32,795 bases of DNA, from assembly GCA_045612105.1 (NCBI GenBank), contig JAZKYL010000090.1:1-32795 (forward strand), given 5' to 3'. The position numbers and the translations under genes were made by a program. This document shows positions 8,503-16,294 of this stretch, in pieces. This DNA is from SVTX01 sp045612105 (lineage in GTDB: Bacteria > Bacillota > Clostridia > Oscillospirales > CAG-272). Under the pieces are notes generated by a model, which made no database searches, was not told where the DNA came from, and saw nothing but the letters and a program-made list of their open reading frames with translations. Within the stretch, counting starts at the first letter, position 1, and each line of letters begins with the position of its first letter.

Positions 8503-8590
8503 GCAGGGGGAGGACGGAAACCTTTTTGAGAAAAAGGGTTTCCGCCCTCCCCCTGCCCCCCCTCCCACCTTCCAAAAACTTTTTGGGAAA
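8503..8590 (+). terminator. composite terminator repeat, copy 1 (after the ABC operon)
   Basis: A long hairpin (8503-8556): an outer 11-bp G/C-rich stem 8503-8513 with 8546-8556, and an inner stem CGGAAACC+T5 with A5+GGTTTCCG, closed by loop GAG. It is followed by a C-rich strand and the small palindrome CCAAAAA-C-TTTTTGG (8572-8586). The hairpin begins 8 bases after the ABC stop codon. The same two-part layout recurs inverted at 8711-8794 and again at the right edge of the window. The 120 bases between the two copies (8591-8710) hold nothing I recognise. Confidence 0.75.
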
Positions 8591-8710
8591 TGGACTTGCT
8601 TTGGGCGTTAGTTCAATTACGGACGTGAAATATTATTAAGTTTTTTGCTCATAATCGATTTAGTAAACCTCCACGGGGAAAAGTTCAGCTAAAAATAAAA
8701 ATCCTCCTCT

Positions 8711-8794
8711 TTCCCAAAAAGTTTTTGGAAAGAGGGGAGGGTACAGGGAGGGGAGAGAACCTTTTTTCTAAAAAGGTTCTCTCCCCTCCCTGCA
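8711..8794 (-). terminator. composite terminator repeat, copy 2 (after pfkA)
   Basis: An inverted copy of the element at 8503-8590, oriented to serve pfkA on the minus strand. The hairpin is perfect over 23 bp (8744-8766 with 8770-8792) with loop TCT. On the pfkA-distal side it is followed by a G-rich strand and CCAAAAA-G-TTTTTGG (8714-8728). It starts 6 bases after the pfkA stop. The hairpin arms differ in sequence from copy 1, but the design and the flanking module are the same. Confidence 0.75.
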
Positions 8795-8798
8795 ATCA

Positions 8799-9875
8799 TT
8801 AAACTCCTAAATCAAAGGACATGCGGTAAAGTCTTTCCATTTTAGCCTGGCGGTAAGCGCAAGCGGACTTCATCTCGGCGATAGCGTCGGGACTGAAGTT
8901 ATCCAAGTCACCCTCCTGGAGCTTACCCTTATACATTCTGTCGAGCATAAGAGCGTAGTTAATATCAACGCTGGTGATCTTACCGTGCTGAACGCACATA
9001 ACCACGTTACTCTTGCCTTCAAGGAGACAGCTGACTGCGTTAGCTCCCATCTGGGTAGCGGTAAGGCGGTCACGAAGAGCGGGCGAACCGCCGCGGACGA
9101 TATGACCGAGGCGAGCGAACTTGGTCTCGATGCCGGTCTGCGCTTCAAGCTTTTCAACAAACTCCTCACTGTACTTATGGTCGAGGTTGAGAGACATACC
9201 CTCGGCAAATACACCGATCATACCTCTCTTGCCGGACTCTCTTGCGTGACGGAATCTTTCTATAGCGCGAGCTTCGTCGAATTCAACTTCGGGAATAGCT
9301 ATAACCACGGCACCCGAGGAAATGCCTGCATAAAGAGCGATCATACCGCAGTTTCTTCCCATAACCTCGATAATATTGCATCTTGCGTGAGATTCGCAGG
9401 TCTCGCGGAGCGCGCCCACCATGTCGAGAACGGTGTTCATAGCTGTATCGAAGCCGATTGTATATTCGGTTGCGGTAATGTCGTTGTCGATGGTGCAGGG
9501 GATACCGATAGAGGGGATTCCGTGATTGGTAAGGTCGGTAGCTCCTCGGAAGGTACCGTCACCGCCGAGAGCAACGATTGCGTCGATCTGATTCTCCTCG
9601 CAGGTCTTTATAGCCTTTGCCATACCCTCTTCAGTCTTGAATTCGGGGCAACGGGAGCTGTAAAGCATAGTGCCGCCGGTGGTAATAATGTTGGAGACCG
9701 AGCGGCTGTCAAGAGGCTTAACGTTGCCGTTGATAAGTCCGCTGTAGCCCTCGTAAATGCCGACTACCTCAATTCCCTCGGAGAGAGCCTTTCGGGTGAT
9801 TGCTCTGATAGCCGCGTTCATGCCGGGAGCATCGCCGCCCGACGTAAGTATACCTATTTTTCTGAATTTTGCCAT
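8799..9875 (-). CDS. pfkA: 6-phosphofructokinase
   Basis: Phosphorylates fructose 6-phosphate to fructose 1,6-bisphosphate, the committed step of glycolysis. The protein has 358 residues, longer than the usual ~320 because of a C-terminal extension of about 35. Motifs are SGGDAPGMNAAIR at the N-terminus, GGDG (104-107), PCTIDND (126-132, catalytic D130) and MGRNCG. GGDG together with a non-lysine at the position before TIDND argues for ATP rather than pyrophosphate as donor. The residue there is Cys127, where E. coli PfkA has Gly. ATG at 9875 follows AAAGGATC on the minus strand. The gene has its own promoter and ends in a strong terminator, so it is monocistronic. Confidence 0.93.
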   Translation of the reverse strand: MAKFRKIGILTSGGDAPGMNAAIRAITRKALSEGIEVVGIYEGYSGLINGNVKPLDSRSVSNIITTGGTMLYSSRCPEFKTEEGMAKAIKTCEENQIDAIVALGGDGTFRGATDLTNHGIPSIGIPCTIDNDITATEYTIGFDTAMNTVLDMVGALRETCESHARCNIIEVMGRNCGMIALYAGISSGAVVIAIPEVEFDEARAIERFRHARESGKRGMIGVFAEGMSLNLDHKYSEEFVEKLEAQTGIETKFARLGHIVRGGSPALRDRLTATQMGANAVSCLLEGKSNVVMCVQHGKITSVDINYALMLDRMYKGKLQEGDLDNFSPDAIAEMKSACAYRQAKMERLYRMSFDLGV

Positions 9876-9946
9876 TTTATATGATCCTTTCGGGTAAAAT
9901 ATTCTCGCATCTCACAAAAAACACTCGTTTTTTTGTCGCACCTTAT

Positions 9947-9975
9947 ATTTTAATATATTTTTCGCTATAAATCAA
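9947..9975 (-). promoter_or_regulatory. pfkA promoter
   Basis: On the minus strand: TTGATT (9975-9970), a 17-base spacer and TAAAAT (9952-9947), about 70 bases upstream of the pfkA start. It lies in the gap after the cinA-like gene, so pfkA can be expressed apart from that operon. Confidence 0.6.
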
Positions 9976-10015
9976 GAGTTTATCAAAAAATTATCTGCTT
10001 TTTTCGGATATTTTT

Positions 10016-10549
10016 TCAAAAAAAGGCTATTTTTTCTTTAATGATTGCCTTTACTGCCGCAAATGCGGTGCCGAAGCGTATATCGTTTCGGGTGCAATCC
10101 TCAAAGCTCAGGCGGTAAACCACAGTTCTTCCCTTGGTGGATACTCCGAGATAGACCGTGCCGACGGGGTCGCTTTCGGTGCCGCCCGTGGGGCCTGCAA
10201 AGCCCGTTGCCGAGACGCCGATGTCGGTCTCAAAATACTCTCTTGCTCTTAGTGCCATCTCTGCGGCACACTCGAAGCTGACCTCGGTGTGCTGCTCGAT
10301 GGTCTCGGCAGATACGCCGAGCTTGTTTATTTTTATGTGATTGGTGTAGGTTATCATACCTCCCAAAAAGACGGCGGATGACCCCGACACGTCGGTGAAG
10401 AGCTTGCCCATAAGACCGCCCGTGCAGCTCTCTGCCGTCGAGATCGTCAAGCCCTTTTGGCTCAGCTCTCCCACCAATTTTGCATAAACCCCCTTCGTCT
10501 CCGACTCGTGGGCTTTTTTGGCGGTGATACAAATTTTCTCGAATTCCAT
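10016..10549 (-). CDS. pncC: CinA C-terminal domain protein (nicotinamide-nucleotide amidase)
   Basis: A stand-alone 177-residue PncC/CinA-C domain. The family hydrolyses nicotinamide mononucleotide to nicotinate mononucleotide, recycling the NMN left by NAD-dependent DNA ligase. Characteristic motifs are TAESCTGG with the catalytic Ser41, SGSSAVFLGGMITYTN, and ATGFAGPTGGT (114-124). The N-terminal MoaB-like half of full CinA is absent, as is common. Start ATG 10549 lies 4 bases after AGAGGTG. It is the last gene of the minus-strand unit aldolase-like, PHP phosphatase, cinA, with a 19-base gap to the PHP gene. Confidence 0.9.
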   Translation of the reverse strand: MEFEKICITAKKAHESETKGVYAKLVGELSQKGLTISTAESCTGGLMGKLFTDVSGSSAVFLGGMITYTNHIKINKLGVSAETIEQHTEVSFECAAEMALRAREYFETDIGVSATGFAGPTGGTESDPVGTVYLGVSTKGRTVVYRLSFEDCTRNDIRFGTAFAAVKAIIKEKIAFF

Positions 10550-10568
10550 AAAGCACCTCTGAATTGCG

Positions 10569-11384
10569 TTATTTTTTTAAGATGTAGGGCAGGAAGCCGT
10601 CATCTGATGGCAGATAGATGTGCTTGAAGCCCAGGTCGTAGAGGTAATCTGCCGTCTCTTCAAATACTCCGTCAAGGGTATCGATTGCGTGGCTGTCAGA
10701 GGAAAGGATCAGCTTTGCATCCTGCTTTTTCAAGATTTGAAGGAGATGGTAGCTTGGGGATGGCGTAGTACGAAGCCCCCTTGTAATTGCCCCCGTATTG
10801 ACCTCAAAAAGGCATTCGCTCTCTGTCGCCTTAAGTATGTATTTTTCAGCAACAGAAAGGTATTTGGGATTTTCCAAAAACAAAGATCTATCAAGCTCGT
10901 CAAACTTGGTTATAAGGTCGAAATGACCAATGATGTCGGGCTTTCTACTTGCAATATAGTCGCAAAAGCTACCGTAGTAGACTTCAGCCATTCTTACGAC
11001 ATCATATTCAAAAACTTCGAGACAGTTTTTGAAATAGTCGTAGCTCGAGTCGATGGGATAATACTTACCGCCAACGCAGTAATAGTGAGATGAGCCTATG
11101 ATATAGTCGAATCTTGTGCGGTCTACGGGAGCAAATGCGTCTTCCTCAATGCCGAGAAGAATCTTTATTTTACTCTTGTATTTGATCTTGAGCCTTTCTA
11201 TTTCGGCAATATAGCCCTCGGTGTCCTTCATACAGTAGCGAAGGTCAAAGGGAGTGTATCCGTGCCCCGAAAAGCCTATGGACGAAAAGCCTTTGTCGAT
11301 CGCCGCCCGCACTATCTCCTCGGGGGTATTTCTGCCGTCGCAGAAGGTTGAGTGTGTGTGAAGATTGGAAAGAATGATTTTCAT
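10569..11384 (-). CDS. PHP-domain phosphatase, histidinol-phosphatase type
   Basis: A metal-dependent PHP-fold hydrolase of 271 residues, the size of HisK-type histidinol-phosphate phosphatases. Metal ligand motifs are visible in order: LHTHSTFCDG (H9, H11), SGHGYTPFD, GIEED, IGSSHYY, GHFDLI, EVNTGAI and SSDSHAID. The HisK family removes phosphate from histidinol phosphate, but no other his gene is nearby and the same fold serves other phosphoesters, so the substrate is uncertain. The gene follows the aldolase-like gene by 9 bases in one operon. The ATG at 11384 overlaps the end of that spacing. Confidence 0.85.
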   Translation of the reverse strand: MKIILSNLHTHSTFCDGRNTPEEIVRAAIDKGFSSIGFSGHGYTPFDLRYCMKDTEGYIAEIERLKIKYKSKIKILLGIEEDAFAPVDRTRFDYIIGSSHYYCVGGKYYPIDSSYDYFKNCLEVFEYDVVRMAEVYYGSFCDYIASRKPDIIGHFDLITKFDELDRSLFLENPKYLSVAEKYILKATESECLFEVNTGAITRGLRTTPSPSYHLLQILKKQDAKLILSSDSHAIDTLDGVFEETADYLYDLGFKHIYLPSDDGFLPYILKK

Positions 11385-11393
11385 GAATCTTGC

Positions 11394-12455
11394 TTAGTGG
11401 AAGCAACCCCTCGCGGTCACGAGAAGTCTGTCGACCACTCTTTCTCCTTCCGTAAGATAAATGCGATCGTGGAGATTGACGGTAGAACAGCAGTGGGCAG
11501 GGATAAGCATTATTTTGTCACCAACCGAAAGCTTTACCGAGGGATTGTGGAGCTGAAGGTGCTCCTCACTGTCAACTATATGCGATACGGTAAAGCCTAC
11601 GGGCATAGGCATGCCCTGATCCACACCGCAGGATTTTACACCCGCGTCGACTACGACCAGGTCATCGTTTACACTTACCACGGTAGTGAGGATAAAGAGT
11701 GAATTTTCAAAGGGAAGACCAAGAGTGCGGTAGGTGGAGTCCATAAAGAGATAGCTACCTGCCTGAAGCTCGGTGTAGAGCCCTTCCTCGGCTTTTATAA
11801 GAGAGGTGCCCGTGCTACCGCCCGAAAGAACTCTTGCGTGGAGATCCTTCTCGTCGAGATAAGCTAAAAGCTCCTTTATTTTAGCGGTGTTAGCTTGCGT
11901 TTTGGAAAGTCTTTCGCTCTCGGAAACCGTGTGAGAAAGGTGTCCGGCATAAGCTTGAATTCCGTCGTAAACCAAGTGAGGGCAGGCATTGATATGCTCA
12001 GCGAGAGCGGCAACCTCCTCACAGGTCTTGACACCGCAACGTTGCATTCCTATCTCAAATTCGATGAGGCAATAGACTGTAGAGTCCGCCAGTGCCGCGG
12101 CGCGCTCAAGGTTGGAGATGTTTTCCTTATCGTCAACGCAGACCGTAAGACGGCAGGCGTTAGCAAGGTGTGCGAGACGCGAAATTTTCTGTTTGTCGGT
12201 GATCTGATTGGCGATAAGAATGTTCTCGATTCCGCTGTCGCAGAGGTCGATCGCCTCGTCGAGCTTGGCGCAGGTCATACCGATAGCACCGTCCTCGATC
12301 TGTTTGTGAGCGATAGCGGCGCACTTGTGGGATTTGTAATGAGGTCTCAGCGAGAGCGAGCTGCTCGACAAAAGCTCGGACATTTTCTTTGCGTTTCTGT
12401 CAAATATCGCCTTGTCGACGATCAACGCAGGGGTGGGAATATTATTGATGTTCAT
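11394..12455 (-). CDS. alanine-racemase-fold PLP enzyme (D-threonine aldolase / D-serine dehydratase type)
   Basis: A fold-type III PLP enzyme of 353 residues. The PLP lysine is K41 in LRPHYKSHKC, followed by a TIM-barrel with GMQRCGV and SGGSTGT, and a C-terminal beta domain. That domain carries PAHCCSTVNLHD, matching the His/Cys metal site of D-threonine aldolases and eukaryotic-type D-serine dehydratases. The family cleaves or dehydrates beta-hydroxy D-amino acids; the exact substrate is not readable here. It is first in its operon, starts at ATG 12455 behind GGAGAG, and has a perfect-consensus promoter just upstream. Confidence 0.87.
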   Translation of the reverse strand: MNINNIPTPALIVDKAIFDRNAKKMSELLSSSSLSLRPHYKSHKCAAIAHKQIEDGAIGMTCAKLDEAIDLCDSGIENILIANQITDKQKISRLAHLANACRLTVCVDDKENISNLERAAALADSTVYCLIEFEIGMQRCGVKTCEEVAALAEHINACPHLVYDGIQAYAGHLSHTVSESERLSKTQANTAKIKELLAYLDEKDLHARVLSGGSTGTSLIKAEEGLYTELQAGSYLFMDSTYRTLGLPFENSLFILTTVVSVNDDLVVVDAGVKSCGVDQGMPMPVGFTVSHIVDSEEHLQLHNPSVKLSVGDKIMLIPAHCCSTVNLHDRIYLTEGERVVDRLLVTARGCFH

Positions 12456-12486
12456 AAAAACTCTCCGTTTTGCTTAATTACTACCA

Positions 12487-12515
12487 ATTATAGCATAACG
12501 GAGAGCCTATGTCAA
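12487..12515 (-). promoter_or_regulatory. consensus promoter of the aldolase-PHP-cinA operon
   Basis: On the minus strand: TTGACA (12515-12510), a 17-base spacer and TATAAT (12492-12487). Both hexamers are perfect. The -35 box abuts the stop codon of the upstream glycosidase gene. A 9-bp inverted repeat flanks the -10: AACGGAGAG (12497-12505, in the spacer on the plus strand) and CTCTCCGTT (12461-12469, overlapping the ribosome site). Confidence 0.8.
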
Positions 12516-13991
12516 TTAAATTTTAATTTTAATAAAATCCACCTGATTTTCGGTCTGGGGGAGAGTGAATTCGATCACGCCGTCGGCATTTGCGGTGATA
12601 TTAAAGCAAGACAGTTTTGGCTTGGATGCCTCCTTCAGCACCGCGGTTTCCTCTCTCGTGGGGGTGTCGGTGAGACCCATGTCGAGATATGCGTTATAAA
12701 CGTCGCCCATTTTATAGCCTACGGTCTCGACGGAGAGCTCATAGGTTTTGTTTGCCTCGAAGCCCGAAAGGCTAACGGTGACATCCTCGAGCTTCTCAGA
12801 GGGCAGCGGACGGGTGAAAAATTCGGAGTTGGGCGCGTCCTGCCTGAGGATCACAGAGTTCCAGAAAAGCACCTCGACCTCGTTATCCTTGCGGCAGACG
12901 TATGCGCTTCTGTCGTCGCAGGCAAGCTCGTCGTCACCAAGTTCTGTAAGCATTCTGAAGGAGTGGAAAGCGGGCTTTTTGAGTGATTGAGTGTTAATAA
13001 GACCGAAGCCGCCGTGGAATGGGGTCTGACCGATGCCCACCTCTTCGAAAATGTCGGTGTATACCCAATACGAGAGCATATCGGCATTGCCCTCGCATCT
13101 CTTGATGATCTCAAGAATAAAGGGGGCGGAAAAATAGCTGTCGTGCACAGGGTCGCGTGAGGAATAGGAGGCAGACCACTCAGTCATATAGAGGGGATAG
13201 CCCTCGGAATGGCACTGTTTGCCGGTCTTGTTTATCATTCCCGAGAGATAGTTGTGATCGTTCATAACGAGGCGCACCTTGCCGTCGGCATCGAAATCGC
13301 CCTTGAGGCAATAATAGTGACCCGAAATAAAGTCGAGAGGAACGCTTTTTTCACGGCAAAAGGCGATAAATTCGGGGATCCAGCGAAGTCCTGCCGTTGC
13401 GGGGCCGCCTACCTTGTAGTCGCCGTCAACTCTCTTTACGGCGCGTGCCGAGCTTTCATATATCTTGAAATAGTCGTTCATTCTGTCATCGGAGCGGAAG
13501 AAGCTGTCAAGATCGGGCTCGTTCCAGACCTCGAAGAACCATTTATCTATCTCGGCCTTGCCGTATCTTGCCGTTACGTGACGGACGAGAGCCTCGACCA
13601 CCTGACCCCACTCCTCAATATCCTTGGGGGGAGTGTTGTACATCTTCCACCAAAATACGGTGTTGTCTCCGCTGCGGAGCTCTCCGGGCATAAGACCAAG
13701 CTCGACTACGGGGCGGATGCCGATGTCAAGCAGGGAATCGAAGAGAATGTCGATATATTGGAAATTAAAGAAAAGTTTGCCGTCGGGACGGCGGTTTACA
13801 AGACCCATCTCGTCGTGGAAAAGACCGTGAAAGCGAATGTATTCAAAGGGACACTCCTCTTGAACCGTGCGAAGCTGCTTGTATGCCTCGTGCCGCATCA
13901 CCTCGGCAGCGCGTCCCGCACCGATGCACTTTGAAAAATAGCGGTTAAGAAGTCCTTTTTTAGCGTTTATGTCTGCTTTTATATATCTCAT
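12516..13991 (-). CDS. GH39-like beta-xylosidase family glycoside hydrolase
   Basis: A 491-residue retaining glycosidase of the GH39 type, with no signal peptide, so it acts in the cytoplasm on imported oligosaccharides. The N-terminal (beta/alpha)8 barrel contains the acid/base Glu in FEVWNEPDLD (E158) and the likely nucleophile in LYMTEWSASYSS (E271). A C-terminal beta-sandwich follows from about residue 370. Family members act on xylosides or, in a few cases, iduronides; the substrate is not decided here. ATG 13991 lies 9 bases after AAAGGGG. The gene has its own promoter and a small palindrome in the leader, and stops against the promoter of the next operon. Confidence 0.85.
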   Translation of the reverse strand: MRYIKADINAKKGLLNRYFSKCIGAGRAAEVMRHEAYKQLRTVQEECPFEYIRFHGLFHDEMGLVNRRPDGKLFFNFQYIDILFDSLLDIGIRPVVELGLMPGELRSGDNTVFWWKMYNTPPKDIEEWGQVVEALVRHVTARYGKAEIDKWFFEVWNEPDLDSFFRSDDRMNDYFKIYESSARAVKRVDGDYKVGGPATAGLRWIPEFIAFCREKSVPLDFISGHYYCLKGDFDADGKVRLVMNDHNYLSGMINKTGKQCHSEGYPLYMTEWSASYSSRDPVHDSYFSAPFILEIIKRCEGNADMLSYWVYTDIFEEVGIGQTPFHGGFGLINTQSLKKPAFHSFRMLTELGDDELACDDRSAYVCRKDNEVEVLFWNSVILRQDAPNSEFFTRPLPSEKLEDVTVSLSGFEANKTYELSVETVGYKMGDVYNAYLDMGLTDTPTREETAVLKEASKPKLSCFNITANADGVIEFTLPQTENQVDFIKIKI

Positions 13992-14025
13992 ATCCGATGT
14001 CCCCTTTCAGTATGTCAAATTCGGT

Positions 14026-14073
14026 ATGCTTTAGCATTGATTTGATTTTATCACAGTTTTTGAGGGAAATCAA
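14026..14073 (-). promoter_or_regulatory. promoter and leader palindrome of the GH39-like gene
   Basis: On the minus strand: TTGATT (14073-14068), a 17-base spacer and TAAAAT (14050-14045). The palindrome ATGCT-AA-AGCAT (14037-14026) lies where transcription should start and is a candidate operator for a sugar-responsive regulator. The regulator is not identified. Confidence 0.55.
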
Positions 14074-14178
14074 GACATTTTATAGATGTTTTGTAGCCAA
14101 AATTTGTGATTTCTATTGACTTTTTTGATTTATAATGATATATTTATTTTAAAGATATAGCCGTTGGTTGAACAATTA

Positions 14179-14242
14179 CCGAAAAATAGTATTATTTCTC
14201 AAGAAATAATTTATATACTTTGTTTTTCGGCAATGCTATAAT
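14179..14242 (+). promoter_or_regulatory. nested inverted repeats with an extended -10 box
   Basis: The outer arms CCGAAAAA (14179-14186) and TTTTTCGG (14223-14230) enclose a perfect inner palindrome, ATTATTTCT (14191-14199) and AGAAATAAT (14202-14210). An extended -10 (TG-C-TATAAT, 14234-14242) follows directly, 33 bases before the radical SAM start. No good -35 is present at the right distance, so activation or relief by a bound protein is plausible. A second possible promoter, TTGACT-N17-TATATT, lies further upstream at 14116-14144. Confidence 0.5.
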
Positions 14243-14274
14243 TAAAACGGAGAAATTACGAAAGGAGAGCCGAC

Positions 14275-15153
14275 GTGGAGTGTAATATCTGCCCCCGTGG
14301 GTGCGGTGTCGACCGTTCATCGGGCAAGCTTGGCTTTTGTCGCGCTCCCGAGGACTTTTTGGTAGCGAAAACAATGATTCATAAATGGGAGGAGCCCTGT
14401 ATTGCCGGCGAGAGCGGTGCGGGAACTATCTTCTTCTCGGGCTGTAATCTCCGTTGCGTTTTTTGTCAGAACTGTGAGATCAGCCGCGGAGATAAGGGCG
14501 AGATAATGACCGACGGCGAGCTTGAAAAGACGATATTTGCTCTTGTGGAGCAGGGCGCCGAGTGCATTGAATTTGTCACACCCACCCATTATACCGAAAG
14601 TCTTGCCGCGCTTTTGCGAAGAATAAAGCCGAAATTGACCCTTCCAGTGGTCTGGAACAGCGGAGGCTACGAAAAGGTCGACAGCTTAAAAATGCTGGAC
14701 GGTCTCGTTGATGTTTACCTGCCCGATTTCAAATATTTTGACGGTGAGATCGCCAAATCCTACTCGTCCGCGCCCGATTATTTCGAGGTCGCTACCGCCG
14801 CCCTTTCCGAGATGCTCCGTCAGACGGGAAAGCCGACTTTTGACGAAAAAGGGAAGCTTATAGGCGGAACTCTTGTCCGCCATCTCGTTCTGCCGAGCCA
14901 CAGAGCCGATTCGATTGCCGTTTTGAAGCATATAGCGGATAATTTTGGCGCGGATTCGCTTATTTTGAGCCTTATGAGTCAATATACCCCCGATTTTTAC
15001 GTGGATGGGGGCAATTGCAAGTATAAAAACCTCTGCCGCAGAGTGACGAAATTCGAATATGACAGCGTGATGAAGGTCGCCGATTCTCTTGGCTTTGAGG
15101 GCTATTTCCAAGGAGTTGATTCGGCGAGCAAAAAATATACACCTGATTTTTGA
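14275..15153 (+). CDS. PflX-like radical SAM protein
   Basis: A 292-residue radical S-adenosylmethionine protein of the pyruvate-formate-lyase-activase-related group (COG1313-like). The 4Fe-4S site is CNLRCVFC (C57, C61, C64). Four further cysteines at the N-terminus (C3, C6, C10, C22) may hold another metal or cluster. The barrel segments VTPTHY, PVVWNSGGY and YLPDFKY match this subfamily. Translation starts at GTG 14275, 7 bases after AAAGGAG. There is no pfl or glycyl-radical enzyme gene beside it, so the target is unknown; the group is functionally uncharacterised. Downstream lies a palindromic repeat, so it is probably transcribed alone. Confidence 0.85.
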   Translation: MECNICPRGCGVDRSSGKLGFCRAPEDFLVAKTMIHKWEEPCIAGESGAGTIFFSGCNLRCVFCQNCEISRGDKGEIMTDGELEKTIFALVEQGAECIEFVTPTHYTESLAALLRRIKPKLTLPVVWNSGGYEKVDSLKMLDGLVDVYLPDFKYFDGEIAKSYSSAPDYFEVATAALSEMLRQTGKPTFDEKGKLIGGTLVRHLVLPSHRADSIAVLKHIADNFGADSLILSLMSQYTPDFYVDGGNCKYKNLCRRVTKFEYDSVMKVADSLGFEGYFQGVDSASKKYTPDF

Positions 15154-15191
15154 TGACGGAAATTCACGATTTATAGGTGAGGCGATTGCTA

Positions 15192-15335
15192 AAGAAAGCC
15201 TCCCTCCGCGAGGGAGGTGGCACGCGTAGCGTGACGGAAGGAGCCCGCGGGACAATGAAGTGAAAATTATTTCACCGCAACGCATTCTCCCTCAGTCGCT
15301 AACGCGCCAGCTCCCTCCCAGAGGGAGCCTTACCG
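15192..15335. repeat. palindromic dispersed-repeat-like element
   Basis: A ~145-base block built of hairpins, with no coding content. The left end forms CCTCCCT (15199-15205) with AGGGAGG (15211-15217), then CACGC-GTA-GCGTG (15221-15233). The centre has GTGAAA-ATTA-TTTCAC. The right end has GCTCCCTC (15310-15317) with GAGGGAGC (15321-15328). The two outer ends are roughly inverted copies of each other (AAGCCTCCCTC against AAGGCTCCCTC), as in MITE-type elements. There is no transposase. It sits between the radical SAM gene and the next operon and could also act as a terminator or processing site. Confidence 0.65.
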
Positions 15336-15405
15336 CGTAAATCTGCGCCATTAAACCAGCCGATAAATCAAAATTTAAACACCCCCTTTCTTGAAAGGAG
15401 AAAAA

Positions 15406-16272
15406 ATGGAAAAACTACCTTATAACGAAAGCTTCATCCGCCCCGAGCGCATAGAAATAAAGGCAAAGGGAGTTAAGAGGAATTACCGCTTTTTGCATAT
15501 ATCCGATGCGCACGTAGCCGTAGCAAGCGAGAATGCATCCGATGCCGAAAGAGCTTTGGCGGAACAACAGGCAAAACGCTGGTCGCTTGGCGTGCTTACG
15601 TCCACGGAATCTTTTGTAGAAATGCTGAAATATGTCAGATACGTTCATCCCGATGCTCTGCTTATAGCAGGTGATGCGGTGGACTATCAAGATGAAGCGA
15701 CCGCCGATTGGCTGGGAGGCAGACTTACTGCCTTGAAAAACGATGGAATCGATACTCTGTACGCTTTTGGAAACCACGAGGGCGCAAGCTACGTAGAAAG
15801 CATTCCCGATTACAGAGCTTATTACTATCTTTATACCGACATGATGGGGGGAGATCCCTCTTTTCAGGTGATGGATCTCGGAGATCTTCTCGTTGTCGCG
15901 GTGGAGAACTCAACGAGAGATATTACCGAGAGTCAGCTTGAAAGAATGAAAAAAGCTTGCGCGGAGGCTAAGGAAAGGGAAATATCGATCATTCTTCTGA
16001 TGCATATCCCGATCTGCGCCGAGGAGCTTGCCCCGAGAGTGCTGAAGATATGGGGACCATCGTTTATGATAGGAAGTCTTGCGGAGGATAGTCCCACGGT
16101 ACACGAATTTTGCAATTTAATTAAGTCAGAGGACAGCCCTATTGCCGCCGTTTTAGCGGGACATATCCACTATTCTCAAAAAGGCTTTGTTTCGCCTGGC
16201 AGAATGCAGTACGTCTCAGCTCCCGCCTTTGAGGGATTTGTATACGATTTAACCGTTAAGGGCGAAGAATAA
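15406..16272 (+). CDS. calcineurin-like metallophosphoesterase
   Basis: A 288-residue two-metal phosphoesterase. All five family motifs are visible: HISDAH (D-x-H), AGDAVD (GDxxD), FGNHEG (GNHE), LLMHIP and AGHIHYS (GHxH). There is no signal peptide or membrane segment. The start is ATG 15406; an in-frame TTG at 15391 overlaps the ribosome site AAAGGAG (15394-15400) and is rejected. It is first in a run of four same-strand genes ending with the GH99-like gene. The natural phosphoester is unknown; the neighbours suggest a role in carbohydrate or glycolipid breakdown, but that is inference. Confidence 0.85.
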   Translation: MEKLPYNESFIRPERIEIKAKGVKRNYRFLHISDAHVAVASENASDAERALAEQQAKRWSLGVLTSTESFVEMLKYVRYVHPDALLIAGDAVDYQDEATADWLGGRLTALKNDGIDTLYAFGNHEGASYVESIPDYRAYYYLYTDMMGGDPSFQVMDLGDLLVVAVENSTRDITESQLERMKKACAEAKEREISIILLMHIPICAEELAPRVLKIWGPSFMIGSLAEDSPTVHEFCNLIKSEDSPIAAVLAGHIHYSQKGFVSPGRMQYVSAPAFEGFVYDLTVKGEE

Positions 16273-16294
16273 CAAATATTAAAGGAGATTGACA

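Noticed and set aside
15187..15345. Insertion sequence
   Set aside because: The element has no transposase and is too short; at most a non-autonomous palindromic repeat.
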